From: Corynebacterium sp. HMSC08A12
GTDB taxonomy: Bacteria > Actinomycetota > Actinomycetes > Mycobacteriales > Mycobacteriaceae
NCBI RefSeq assembly: GCF_001807485.1
Contig: NZ_KV789172.1
Span: 36,953 to 100,952, forward strand
DNA: 64,000 nucleotides
Direction of reading: 5' to 3'
Each line of letters begins with the position of its first letter. Within the stretch, counting starts at the first letter, position 1. The notes beneath the pieces were generated by a model. The model was given only the letters and a program-made list of their open reading frames with translations, was not told the origin of the DNA and did not search any database. The position numbers were made by a program, and so were the translations under genes. Of this stretch, positions 45,790 through 54,398 are shown piece after piece.

Positions 45790-46710
45790 GTGCTAGACAT
45801 AGCGAGCCTGGTGGCGCCACTGGCCGCGGCGATCCCCTCGCCCTTTAGTCCCGGCCTCAGCGCCAGCGTCTCTGGGGTAAGGGGCCTGCAGGATCTGGGG
45901 AACCTGGCGGCCTCCGCCCTGCAGGGACGGGCGGGCGATAACGTGCACGGCTCCCTGGACTCGGTGGCCAAGGCAGTTTCCCAGGCCTTAGGTGCAGGCG
46001 GTGCACTGGACAAGCTGGCGGGGCAGGCCGCCCAGGCCGTAGAGCGGGCAATCGGGGATTTGAGCGTCATCTTCGACGACTGCGTGCGGGAAGTCGGCCA
46101 GGCGGTGGCCACCAGCGGCATGGCCGGCCCGCTGGGCTTGGTTAATGGCCTCGGCGCGGCGATGCCGGTGGTGTTGCGACACGTCGGGCGGGCGGAAGAT
46201 CGCATGCACACTCTAGAGGAGGAGCTGCGCGGGTTGACCCTGGACGTGCACGAGGTGAAGAAGGAACAGATCCCCGAGCGGTTGCCTGCCAGGAATCCGG
46301 ACACGGCAGAGGTTGCGGCGCCGGCGTCACAAGATAGCAACAGCGCGCCGGGCGCACCGACGGACCAGGCACACAAGGCGGTAGCCGCGGCGAAGACGGC
46401 CCTGGGCACCCCGTATCAGTGGGGCGGGACGGTGCCGGGCAAGGGGCTGGATTGCAGCGGCCTGGTGCAGTGGGCCTACCAGCAGGCCGGGGTGGATCTG
46501 CCGCGCACGGCGAGCGCGCAGGCGGTCGGGCCGCAGATTCCGCGCGCGGAAGTGCAGGCGGGAGACCTGGCCGTGTGGGACGGGCACGTGGCGATGATCG
46601 TCGACGGCGGGAACATGATCGAAGCCGGCGATCCAGTGCAGATCAGCCCCATCAGGCAAGACAATATCGGAATGCCGTTCAAGGGCTTCTACCGGCCGAC
46701 GGCGGCGTAG
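45790..46710 (+). CDS. NlpC/P60 (C40) peptidase domain protein without signal peptide
   Basis: 306 residues from GTG at 45790. The first 190 residues are hydrophobic-rich helices without a classic signal peptide (GLSASVSGVRGLQDLGNL, QALGAGGALDKLAGQAAQ); a linker follows; residues about 198-306 form an NlpC/P60 domain with catalytic Cys 222 (LDCSGLVQWAY) and His 266 (GHVAMIVDGG). These enzymes cut the D-Glu to diamino acid bond of peptidoglycan stem peptides. Lack of a signal peptide plus the upstream helical partner suggests ESX-like export or an intracellular role. First of its three-gene cassette is the helical protein. Confidence 0.85.
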   Translation: MLDIASLVAPLAAAIPSPFSPGLSASVSGVRGLQDLGNLAASALQGRAGDNVHGSLDSVAKAVSQALGAGGALDKLAGQAAQAVERAIGDLSVIFDDCVREVGQAVATSGMAGPLGLVNGLGAAMPVVLRHVGRAEDRMHTLEEELRGLTLDVHEVKKEQIPERLPARNPDTAEVAAPASQDSNSAPGAPTDQAHKAVAAAKTALGTPYQWGGTVPGKGLDCSGLVQWAYQQAGVDLPRTASAQAVGPQIPRAEVQAGDLAVWDGHVAMIVDGGNMIEAGDPVQISPIRQDNIGMPFKGFYRPTAA

Positions 46711-46743
46711 GCGAATAGGCATCGGCAAACAGAGGAGGAAAAC

Positions 46744-46914
46744 ATGCCACTCATCAACGGACGATCCCACGGCAGCGGGTTGGCGCGCATCGTGAGCACT
46801 CCCCCGCCGCGCGAGTATCTGGCCGCACAGTTCCTGGGCGAAATGCCGGAAACCGTGCCCGCGGTGCTCACGGCGGAGCTGCGCAACCGGCGGGCTGACC
46901 AGACGCAGGACTAA
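46744..46914 (+). CDS. 56-residue micro-protein
   Basis: The ATG at 46744 follows a strong AGAGGAGGAAAAC ribosome binding site 33 bases after the NlpC/P60 stop. The product starts MPLINGRSHGSGLARIVSTP and ends LRNRRADQTQD; it is basic at the ends, Pro-rich in the centre, with no membrane segment. No family recognised. The ribosome binding site and compact spacing support a real gene in the cassette. Confidence 0.7.
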   Translation: MPLINGRSHGSGLARIVSTPPPREYLAAQFLGEMPETVPAVLTAELRNRRADQTQD

Positions 46915-46953
46915 ACACCGACGTAGTCAGACCGACCTAGTAGAATGCCAGCC

Positions 46954-48216
46954 ATGGCAGCAGAAAATGGCTTGAGGACATTCGGCAACGGCATCGTTGC
47001 CGTGGAGTTAGAGATCACCAGCGGCACCTGGTACACCCTGTGGGCCCCGAACTGGCTGGTCAAGGGTGAGCGCTGGCAGGGCTTCCTGGGCGATGACGAC
47101 GATCTTTTCGTCTTCGACTCCCCCGCCAAGCTCCTGGCTTTCCTCGAGGACGGCGGGCGCAACGAGCTGGCCGAGCACCCCAAGTGGGCGCAGTTCAAGT
47201 CCGACTTGGTCACAAATGTGGTGCCCACCCGCACCGGCAAGATCAGCCTGGTCGAGGTGCCCCGCAAGCTGGCTCAGCGCCCGGGCTATGAATCCACCTC
47301 CGCGGTCGCCCGCGGTTTCGATCTGCTGCGTTCCATGGGCAATGTCCTGGGGCTGAAGAGCGTGAACAACTGGTTCCACTCCTACTCCATCCTGGATAAC
47401 GTGCGCCGCGGGCCGGACCACTACCAGTCGCAGAACGGCCTGGAAGAGTGGTCGGGCGTTGGCCGCACCGTGCTGGATCGGTGGAAGGGCATGCTCGATG
47501 ACGTCGAAGTGCACCTGACCGAGCCTGAGGTCGACGAAGCGAAGGTGAAGGACGCACAGAAGCGCATCGACGAGGCTCAGGAGGCCCGCGAGAAGCGCCA
47601 GAAGGAAAAGGAGGCCGAGGCGGCGGCTGCGGCCAAGGCCACCGAGGGCAAGGACGTCGATCCCTACGACAAGACCATCTGGGCCGACGCCGGCATCGAT
47701 CCGATCCGTATCAGCCTGAACGGCCAGTACGTCTACACTCTGCGCTGCTACGTCGGCGACAAGCCGCGCTTCCTCGGCCGCCACGGGGAGATCAACACCT
47801 TCCCGAACTCTCGTGCCCTCGTGCGCTGGATTATTGACGCCCACGATCACGACCTCGAAGAGCTGGATACTTGGGGCGACCTGGTCAGCGCCGCCAACGC
47901 CGGCGAGCTGGAGGTCACGGTGCACGACTCGAACCAGTACTCCTTCGCTGGCCTGCACGACGACATTTCGGAGTCCCTCGACGCCGTGGATACCGACCAG
48001 CTGGGCCGCGCCTACGAGCTGCTGGCGGACGCCGCGGACTGGGCGGGCGACGACGGCGTGAACAAGATCCTGCTGAGCTACCCGAAGCTGCAGAACTACC
48101 TGGCTTACATGCTGGGCTCCCCGTCGGACGCACAGCCATCCGCCCCCTTCGACGAGGAGGCGAAGGGCTGGAAGGCCCTGGAGGAAGGCCTGATTAAGCG
48201 CTTCACCCGCTTCTAG
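46954..48216 (+). CDS. Two-repeat cytosolic protein of unknown function
   Basis: 420 residues from ATG at 46954; a TAGAAT -10 at 46941-46946 points to a leaderless transcript (an ATG at 46945 is less likely). Residues about 10-85 and 246-330 share a pattern (tyr-rich strand, YTL, FLG, a FxNS/FDS, then LVRWI-type helix): an internal duplication. A Glu/Lys/Ala-rich coiled coil (about 185-230) links them. No enzyme motif seen. Conserved-looking and abundant-codon rich, so probably core in Corynebacterium. Contains TTATTGACGCC at 47831-47841. Confidence 0.8.
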   Translation: MAAENGLRTFGNGIVAVELEITSGTWYTLWAPNWLVKGERWQGFLGDDDDLFVFDSPAKLLAFLEDGGRNELAEHPKWAQFKSDLVTNVVPTRTGKISLVEVPRKLAQRPGYESTSAVARGFDLLRSMGNVLGLKSVNNWFHSYSILDNVRRGPDHYQSQNGLEEWSGVGRTVLDRWKGMLDDVEVHLTEPEVDEAKVKDAQKRIDEAQEAREKRQKEKEAEAAAAAKATEGKDVDPYDKTIWADAGIDPIRISLNGQYVYTLRCYVGDKPRFLGRHGEINTFPNSRALVRWIIDAHDHDLEELDTWGDLVSAANAGELEVTVHDSNQYSFAGLHDDISESLDAVDTDQLGRAYELLADAADWAGDDGVNKILLSYPKLQNYLAYMLGSPSDAQPSAPFDEEAKGWKALEEGLIKRFTRF

Positions 48217-48219
48217 AAA

Positions 48220-48855
48220 TTAGATGGCTGGCCCTGGCCAGCCCCAGGGCATCTTCGCCTGGCTGTTGTATTTGAAAAGCGCAAATACACCAAGAGAGAC
48301 GGCCGCCAACGAAAGGGCGATTGCAAAATAAACGCCGATTTCTGCACTCCCTTGGAAGACCTCCTCGAAAACCAGGCCTTCTTCCCGCAGTCGAGCACCC
48401 TCTTCCCTCTCCATGGCCTTCAATGCTCGCTGGATCTTCATGATCGACCAGATCGCCCAGCCTAGACCCACCAGGCCCGCGCCGATGAACATGGAAGAGG
48501 CCACACGCGGCTTCACCGCCTGCCACAACATGACGGCACCCACAATCAGTAGCGACAGGGCTGCGACATTGGCTGGTACGCCGACTCCGGCACTGCTGAA
48601 TTTCGAATCAACAACGTCAGCACCTTCCGGAGCGCCTGTGACGACAACCCTGCCCCAGCCGTTCACATTTAGCCTCATAATCCCTTCATCGTGATTAAAC
48701 CTCAGCTCCGTCCATCCGAGAAAGCTCGCAGTGAACATAAGCAAGGCTAAAGCTGTGGCGCCGCCGGAGACGAGCAGCATCCATGTGCCGGGACGGTAGC
48801 CGTATCCAAACTGAGGGTTTCCACCCATCGCGCCGTAGGGATTGGGATTGTTCAT
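48220..48855 (-). CDS. Four-pass membrane protein, paralogue of the next gene
   Basis: 211 residues: a Gly/Asn/Pro/Tyr-rich start (NNPNPYGAMGGNPQFGYG), then about four membrane segments, with an exposed loop carrying NGWG near residue 70, and AVMLWQAVKPRVAS, which aligns with AVMLWLKIQPRVAV in the protein encoded at 48950-49864. The C-terminus ends PWGWPGPAI. No known family. Its end holds a GGCTGGCC/GGCCAGCC inverted repeat that may serve as a weak terminator. Confidence 0.75.
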   Translation of the reverse strand: MNNPNPYGAMGGNPQFGYGYRPGTWMLLVSGGATALALLMFTASFLGWTELRFNHDEGIMRLNVNGWGRVVVTGAPEGADVVDSKFSSAGVGVPANVAALSLLIVGAVMLWQAVKPRVASSMFIGAGLVGLGWAIWSIMKIQRALKAMEREEGARLREEGLVFEEVFQGSAEIGVYFAIALSLAAVSLGVFALFKYNSQAKMPWGWPGPAI

Positions 48856-48893
48856 GGATCAATCACTTCCGGTCATTCACGGGCAGCTACTAA

Positions 48894-48929
48894 CAAAAGA
48901 GCTCGTCTGGGCTTACCATGACGAGCTCT
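48894..48929 (-). terminator. Rho-independent terminator of the membrane protein gene at 48950
   Basis: Minus-strand stem AGAGCTCGTC/GACGAGCTCT (10 bp, perfect, 48898-48929) with a 12-base loop, followed by TTTTGTT, about 20 bases after the stop codon. Separates the two paralogous membrane protein genes. Confidence 0.8.
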
Positions 48930-48949
48930 CTTGCGATGTAGAAAGGTTC

Positions 48950-49864
48950 TTACTGCCCCGGCTGGTTAAACGGGTTCTGGTTACCTGGCTGGCCGAACTG
49001 ACCCTGCTGATTCGGCTGGTTCTGTGGCTGTCCTGGCTGACCGAACTGACCCTGCTGGTTCGGCTGGTTCGGCTGGCCGAACTGCTGAGGCTGACCCGGC
49101 TGGCCGAACTGGTTCGGAGCGTTGTTTCCGTTACCCGGAACGTTCAGCAGCGGGCCGAACTTCACGATCGCCAGCACGCCGAGCGCGATGATCGCCAGGG
49201 CGATGATGATTGCCAGGAAGACCGCGAACTTCGGGCCGCCGTCCAAGGTGATGCCAGATGCGAACCCATAATTACTGCTGGCGGACTGAGCTTCCTCCAG
49301 TTTGTCCTTTGCCTCTTTGTAGGGACCATTGAAATCAACGATTGTCCAGATGGCCCAGATCAGATGCACCGCACCACCGGCGATACCCAGGTAGACGGCC
49401 ACACGCGGCTGGATCTTCAGCCACAACATAACCGCCGCGGCGATCAGCAAGCCCAAGGTCAAGAGCATGAAGAGCACGCCCAGGCCGGTGTTACCGAAAT
49501 CCTCGGCGAAATCCTTCTTATCGGCATTGTCACTCACCGAGAGCATGCCCCAGCCGTTCACGCCAGCGGTGTACTCATCTCCACTAATTTTGGTCGTAAG
49601 ACCGACCCACTTGAAGAAGCTGAAGAACAGCACCAGCAGCGCTGCGATGCCAGCCACGCCTGCAGCCAGCTGGTTCCACGCCAGCGACTGCAGCCCCTGC
49701 TTCATTGCCTGACCGGCCTGCCCCGGCTGATTCGGCTGGCCGGGCTGCCCCGGCTGGCCAAACTGGTTCTGCTGTTGCGGCTGCGGCTGGTTCGGCTGCT
49801 GCGAGTACGGATTCTGGCCACCGGGGTTCGGTCCCGGCTGGCCATAAGGGTTCTGGTTGCTCAT
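48950..49864 (-). CDS. Four-pass membrane protein with Gln/Pro/Asn-rich tails
   Basis: 304 residues from the ATG at 49864. The first 55 residues (NPYGQPGPNPGGQNPYSQ) and the last 60 (FGQPGQPQQFGQPNQPNQ) are Gln/Pro/Gly/Asn-rich repeats; four membrane segments lie between. The loop after the first segment contains VNGWGML, and AVMLWLKIQPRVAV and WAIWTI match the paralogue at 48220. Repeats of the GQPNQPGQ kind suggest condensate-like or adhesive cytosolic tails. Function unknown. Confidence 0.78.
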   Translation of the reverse strand: MSNQNPYGQPGPNPGGQNPYSQQPNQPQPQQQNQFGQPGQPGQPNQPGQAGQAMKQGLQSLAWNQLAAGVAGIAALLVLFFSFFKWVGLTTKISGDEYTAGVNGWGMLSVSDNADKKDFAEDFGNTGLGVLFMLLTLGLLIAAAVMLWLKIQPRVAVYLGIAGGAVHLIWAIWTIVDFNGPYKEAKDKLEEAQSASSNYGFASGITLDGGPKFAVFLAIIIALAIIALGVLAIVKFGPLLNVPGNGNNAPNQFGQPGQPQQFGQPNQPNQQGQFGQPGQPQNQPNQQGQFGQPGNQNPFNQPGQ

Positions 49865-49956
49865 GGCGAATGCTCTCAATCTTTTCTGCGAATAATTCCT
49901 ATCTAGGATTCGCCTAATTATTACAGCTTGCTACTGATTAAGCGACCGGAATGGCA

Positions 49957-50625
49957 TTATCGATCAACAACGAAGAATTGGTCGAACGTCACGTTGCTGG
50001 CCACCTCGCCGTGTTCGTAGACCTTTAGGTCCTTCTGATTGATCTCGATGCGAGTTCCGCCCCCGACGGGCACGCTGTAGCTGCCGCGGCTCGGGTCTGC
50101 GTAGGACATGTCCACGTCCTTCTCGATCGAGTGGCCACCGACATAGCTTCGGTAGTAATAGTCACCGTGCTCCCCGACCTTGCACACCACTACGTAATCG
50201 CCGTCGCCATAGGCCGCGTACAGCCACTGGTCGTCAGCATTGCAGTGCGCGGGGCTGCCCTCCCAGCCATAGCTGCTCAGCCTATATTCTGGGCTGGAAG
50301 ATCCACTGCCTCGCGGCTCCTCCGGGGTTGGCTCGTCCTCTGGGGTTGGCTCCGCTTCGCTGGTCTTGGTCTTCTTACGTGTGGTGGTCGTGGCGGGGCT
50401 CTCGCTGCTCTTTTTGGACGCCACCGTCTCCGCCGCTACCGGCGATTCCTCACCGTCGCCGCTGTCTTTCCCCATAACTGCCGTGGCCGTCAGCACGCCC
50501 GCGACCAGCAGCGCCACCACGGAGATTGCAACGATGGAATACACCCACGGAGAGGTCTTATTCTGCTGCGGAGCCTGCTGCGCAGGATAGTTGGGGTTCC
50601 AGTTATTCCAGTTGTTATTACTCAT
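49957..50625 (-). CDS. Single-pass membrane protein with N-terminal Asn/Gln/Trp-rich tail
   Basis: 222 residues: the N-terminal 25 residues are Asn/Trp/Pro/Gln-rich (NNNWNNWNPNYPAQQAPQQN), then one membrane segment at about 30-50 (YSIVAISVVALLVAGVLTA), a Lys/Ser/Glu-rich disordered stretch, and a C-terminal domain of about 110 residues with two Cys (AHCNADDQWLYAAYGDGDY, VVCKVGEHGDYYYRS). Extracellular beta-rich domain suspected. Unknown family. Confidence 0.72.
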   Translation of the reverse strand: MSNNNWNNWNPNYPAQQAPQQNKTSPWVYSIVAISVVALLVAGVLTATAVMGKDSGDGEESPVAAETVASKKSSESPATTTTRKKTKTSEAEPTPEDEPTPEEPRGSGSSSPEYRLSSYGWEGSPAHCNADDQWLYAAYGDGDYVVVCKVGEHGDYYYRSYVGGHSIEKDVDMSYADPSRGSYSVPVGGGTRIEINQKDLKVYEHGEVASNVTFDQFFVVDR

Positions 50626-50639
50626 GTGATGTTCCGACC

Positions 50640-51482
50640 CTAGCGGTCGAGAATATTCATGTTCAGCAGCTTCGGGCCGCTATTGCCCACGCCGAAGAAC
50701 AATAGGCCCTTCAACTTGCCATTGTTGTCCTCCACGGAGACGAGGTAGAAGTCCTCGTAGCGGTCAACGCTCTCCTCGGTCAAGACAAACCGGGCGAAAT
50801 CGTTGCTCTTGGTGACTTCTCTGGGCTGGAGAGCCAGGGCGTCAAACTCCTTATTCATGCCCTCGTATCCGCCGTCGTCCAGGTCGAAGTAATCCGAGGC
50901 ATCGGACATGAATTCCTTGCCGACGTGATCGTCCATCCACATCTGGGTCTCGCCCTTCTTACGCAGATCCAGGAACTCCTGGGAAAGGTTCTTCACCTCT
51001 CGCTCGTCTCCGAAGAACCAGCTCACACCCTTGTAGGCCCCAAACAACACCAGGACTGCGAGAAGGGGGACAATAGCCGCCACGGTCAGCGCCAGCTTCG
51101 AGGAACGGGCGAACTCGCGCTTCAGCTTGGACGGCTGCTTGGGCTGCTGCGGCTGTTGCTGTGGTTGCTGCGGCTGACCGGGCTGCTGGAACTGTTGGAA
51201 CTGCTGGGGCTGTGCCTGCCCCTGCGCCGGCACCTGCATCTCACCCAGGTCACGCAGCGCGGCAATGTCGATCTCGGGGGCATTCGGATCGTCCAGGCGG
51301 GCATCGTACATGCCGCGCTTCGTCGGATCCGCAATCACCTGGCGCGCCACCTGCAGCTCGTCCTCCCCGCCCGGGTTGGAAGCATTACCCGTGCTCAGGC
51401 GCTTATCGATGTCCTTTGCGATGTCCTGAGTGCTCGTGCTCCGGTCAATCCCAAGTGACTCGTACAGGTTGTAATGCGCCAC
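50640..51482 (-). CDS. Membrane protein with J-like domain lacking HPD
   Basis: 280 residues. The N-terminus resembles a DnaJ J-domain: YNLYESLGID helix I, IAKDIDKRL helix II, then VARQVIADPTKRGMYDARLD helix III/IV; the HPD tripeptide needed for Hsp70 stimulation is missing (helix II is followed by STGNASNPGGE). A Gln/Pro-rich spacer (QPQQFQQFQQPGQ) follows, a membrane segment at about 130-150, and a C-terminal extracellular domain of about 130 residues. First of the four-gene Gln-rich membrane cluster. A motif AGTTTGACGCC is at 50838-50848. Confidence 0.75.
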   Translation of the reverse strand: MAHYNLYESLGIDRSTSTQDIAKDIDKRLSTGNASNPGGEDELQVARQVIADPTKRGMYDARLDDPNAPEIDIAALRDLGEMQVPAQGQAQPQQFQQFQQPGQPQQPQQQPQQPKQPSKLKREFARSSKLALTVAAIVPLLAVLVLFGAYKGVSWFFGDEREVKNLSQEFLDLRKKGETQMWMDDHVGKEFMSDASDYFDLDDGGYEGMNKEFDALALQPREVTKSNDFARFVLTEESVDRYEDFYLVSVEDNNGKLKGLLFFGVGNSGPKLLNMNILDR

Positions 51483-51531
51483 GGCTTCGGTCAGCTCCCA
51501 TCCTTAAAATGTCGTTATACAGGCATTTAGC

Positions 51532-52317
51532 TTAACTTAAATCCCGCAGCTCGTGGTTGAAAGAATCCAATTCGCCCCCGCCGGCCATCTCCAGTGTCAA
51601 CTGCTCCAGAGTGACCTCGGAATAATCCGCGTCCAGGGTTTGCTCGCCCATGTTCAGCAGCACAAAGTGGCTGCCCACCAGATACGCATGGTGGGGATTG
51701 TGGGTAATCAGCACCACACCTACCCCACCTTCGGCGGCAGACTTGATGAAGCGCAGCACCATGCCGGATTGTTTGACGCCCAGCGCTGCGGTTGGCTCGT
51801 CCAGAATGATCACTCGCGCGCCGAAGTACACAGCCCGCGCAATGGCCACGACCTGCCTCTGGCCACCGGAAAGGTTGGCGATGGGCACCTCGACATCGTC
51901 CAGGTGCACTCCCATCTTCTCCAGCTCCTCGGACGCGATGCGGCGCATCTCGTCGGCACGCAGCAGGCCGAAACGCCCGGTGAGCTCTTGGCCCAAGAAG
52001 AAGTTCCGCCACACGGACATCTGTCCGACCACGGCCAGGTCCTGGTACACGGTGGCGATGCCCTTATCCAGGGCATCCTTCGGGCCGTTGAAGTTGACTT
52101 CCTCGCCGTCGACCAGAACCTCGCCACTGGTGTGCTTGTGGCGGCCGGCAAGGATCTTGATGAGGGTGGACTTGCCCGCACCATTGTCGCCCAGGATGCA
52201 GGTCACCTTGCCGGGGTAGATATCCAGGTCAATGTCCTTCAGCACGTGGACATCGCCATAGTCCTTGTCCACATTGCGGAGGCTGATAATCGGGGTGGCG
52301 TCATTAGAAGAAGACAT
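51532..52317 (-). CDS. CUT2-type sugar ABC importer ATPase
   Basis: 261 residues, one nucleotide-binding domain: Walker A GDNGAGKSTL, signature LSGGQRQVVAIARA, Walker B VIILDEPTAALG, H-loop HNPHH. This single-domain form is the FrcA type, in which the subunit dimerises. Energises uptake with the permease and lipoprotein encoded upstream. A TGTTTGACGCC on the opposite strand spans 51770-51780. The permease stop directly precedes its ATG with no gap. Confidence 0.92.
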   Translation of the reverse strand: MSSSNDATPIISLRNVDKDYGDVHVLKDIDLDIYPGKVTCILGDNGAGKSTLIKILAGRHKHTSGEVLVDGEEVNFNGPKDALDKGIATVYQDLAVVGQMSVWRNFFLGQELTGRFGLLRADEMRRIASEELEKMGVHLDDVEVPIANLSGGQRQVVAIARAVYFGARVIILDEPTAALGVKQSGMVLRFIKSAAEGGVGVVLITHNPHHAYLVGSHFVLLNMGEQTLDADYSEVTLEQLTLEMAGGGELDSFNHELRDLS

Positions 52318-53313
52318 TTAGCTGCGACCTCCCGAAGTGAACTTGGAGACAGAGTTGTTGGTGAGCACCGCAAACAGCAGCATGGCCCCCAGGAAGAACT
52401 TGAACCAATCCGGGTTCCAACCTGCGTAGACGATGCCCTGGTTCGTCATACCGAAGATCAGCGCGCCGATGGCCGTACCGATGGCGGTGCCGCGTCCACC
52501 TGTGAGGGCACAGCCGCCAATGACCGCGGCGATGATGTAGAGGAACTCGTTGCCCACACCCTGGCCAGCCTGGATGGAATCGAAGGCGAAGAGATTGTGC
52601 ATGCCCACGAACCAGGCGGCGAAGCCGACGAACATAAACAGGATCACCTTCACGCGGCGTACCGGCACACCGGTGGCGCGGGCGGCTTCGGCATCGCCGC
52701 CGACGGCGAAGATCCAGTTGCCGAAGCGCGTCTTGAACAGCAGCACGCTGGCCAGGGCCACAAAGAGGAGCCACCAGAAGACGATGGTCTTGACCTCCAC
52801 GCCGAAAATGTTGATCGAGGAGGCGAAGACGGCCTTGGCGGATTCGAAACCCTCCATGTCGGCGATCGACGGGGTGGCGACCTGGCCGGTGACCAGCTTC
52901 GTGACGGCCAGGTTGATGCCCTGCAGCATCAGGAACGCGGCCAGGGTGATCAGGAACGACGGGATGCCCGTGCGCATCACCATCATTCCGTTGAAGGCAC
53001 CGATGGCCAGGGCGATCAGCAGGGAGAGGAATACGCCCACCCAGGAGTTCAGCCAGAAGTTGTAGTTCAGCATTGTGGCGGCCAGTGCGGCGGTGGTGAC
53101 GGCCACGCCGGAGGATAGGTCGAACTCATCGCCGATCATCAGCAGGCCGACGGCCAGGGAGATGATGCCCATAGTGGAGCTGGCGTACAGCACCGTAGAG
53201 AACGCATCGAGGGAGCGGAACGACGGGGCGACGATCATGAACAGTGTGAAGATCAGGACCGCGCCGAGCACCGAGGTGAACTCGGGACGCTTAAGGATAC
53301 TCATCGCTTTCAT
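52318..53313 (-). CDS. CUT2-type sugar ABC importer permease
   Basis: 331 residues from the ATG at 53313 (RBS GGAAGGG, six bases before), overlapping the lipoprotein stop by four bases. About nine or ten membrane segments (SLAVGLLMIGDEFDLSSG, LITLAAFLMLQGINLAV), with the conserved CALTGGRGTAIGTAIGALI loop of the RbsC/FrcC family. Unknown sugar or nucleoside cargo. Confidence 0.92.
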   Translation of the reverse strand: MKAMSILKRPEFTSVLGAVLIFTLFMIVAPSFRSLDAFSTVLYASSTMGIISLAVGLLMIGDEFDLSSGVAVTTAALAATMLNYNFWLNSWVGVFLSLLIALAIGAFNGMMVMRTGIPSFLITLAAFLMLQGINLAVTKLVTGQVATPSIADMEGFESAKAVFASSINIFGVEVKTIVFWWLLFVALASVLLFKTRFGNWIFAVGGDAEAARATGVPVRRVKVILFMFVGFAAWFVGMHNLFAFDSIQAGQGVGNEFLYIIAAVIGGCALTGGRGTAIGTAIGALIFGMTNQGIVYAGWNPDWFKFFLGAMLLFAVLTNNSVSKFTSGGRS

Positions 53314-54326
53314 CGCAGCCCTTCCTTGGCCGCGTCCGCGATGGTGTCCACGTTGGACTTATCTACGAACGACGGGCCGGTCAGCACCGGCTGGCCGCCG
53401 CCCACGGTGGAGCCGTTGCGCTTGGCCAGCCAGAGCGCGTCGATGGCCATGTAGCCCTGCAAGTAAGGCTGCTGGTCCACGGCCCACTCGATGGTGCCAT
53501 TCTTGATTGCGGCGACGAGCTCCGCGTTGGTGTCGAAGGTGGAGATCTTCGCCTTGGAACCGGCCTGCTCCTTGGCCTGCACGGCCGTCAGCGCGACGGG
53601 GGCGACCAGACCCATGACCCAGTCGATGTCCTTCTGCTGCGCCAGCTTGGCCTGCACTGTGGACTGCACGCTGGTCAGATCCATGCCGTTGACGTAGAGG
53701 TTCTCCACAGAACCGCCGCCGAGGCCCTTCTTGATGCCCGCACAGCGGGACTCCTGGCTAGGGTTGCCCTGCTCGTGGATGACGCACAGCACCTTCTTGG
53801 CGCCGTCCTTCGACAGGCGCTCGCCGGCGCGCTCGCCGGCGACGGATTCGTCCTGGCCGAAGAAGGCGCTGACGTCGTACTTCTTGTAGTGCTCCATGCC
53901 GGAGTTCAGGCCGACCACGGGAATGTCCGCCTTCGCCGCGCGCTTCGCCGCCGGGCCCAGAGCCTCCGGGGTGGGCATGGTCAGGGCCAGGCCATCGACG
54001 TTGGAATCGATGGCATTCTGCACCAGGTTCGCCTGGTCAGGCGCCTGCGGGGAGGAGCTGTAGCGGAGCTCCAGGTTGTTCTTCTTGGCAGCATCCTCCG
54101 CGCCTGCGCGGACGAGATCCCAGAAGGTATCGCCCGGCGCGCCGTGGCTCACCATCGCCACGGTGTAGCGCGGAGTATCCACTCCCCCGCCGCCGTCGCC
54201 GGACGCACCGCCGCGCGGTCGGCCACCGGTCTCCGAGCACGCGGCAAGCGCCGCGCCCGTGCAGATAATCACCAGCATCGCCACCGCGCGGCGGAGGTTG
54301 AACTTAATTCCCCAAGAATTCGCCAT
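53310..54326 (-). CDS. CUT2-type substrate-binding lipoprotein
   Basis: 338 residues from ATG at 54326 (54335 also in frame). Signal peptide with lipobox ALAAC (Cys 30), Gly/Ser linker, then a periplasmic-binding fold of the ribose/fructose type: VAMVSHGAPGDTFWDLVRAGAE at its start and VDQQPYLQGYMAIDAL near its end. Captures the cargo outside the membrane. It lies 72 bases downstream of add on the same strand, so a nucleoside-derived sugar is worth testing. Confidence 0.9.
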   Translation of the reverse strand: MANSWGIKFNLRRAVAMLVIICTGAALAACSETGGRPRGGASGDGGGGVDTPRYTVAMVSHGAPGDTFWDLVRAGAEDAAKKNNLELRYSSSPQAPDQANLVQNAIDSNVDGLALTMPTPEALGPAAKRAAKADIPVVGLNSGMEHYKKYDVSAFFGQDESVAGERAGERLSKDGAKKVLCVIHEQGNPSQESRCAGIKKGLGGGSVENLYVNGMDLTSVQSTVQAKLAQQKDIDWVMGLVAPVALTAVQAKEQAGSKAKISTFDTNAELVAAIKNGTIEWAVDQQPYLQGYMAIDALWLAKRNGSTVGGGQPVLTGPSFVDKSNVDTIADAAKEGLR

Positions 54327-54398
54327 GCAGAGCATTTTGCCAGTTCACAGGGGCAAAACCCAACCCTAAGCGGGACAACTTAAAGCATTCAGATGCGT

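Noticed and set aside
48226..48243. GGCTGGCC/GGCCAGCC inverted repeat at the end of the 211-residue membrane protein gene
   Set aside because: It overlaps coding sequence and lacks a proper T-run, so it is noted only as a weak terminator and not listed as a separate feature.
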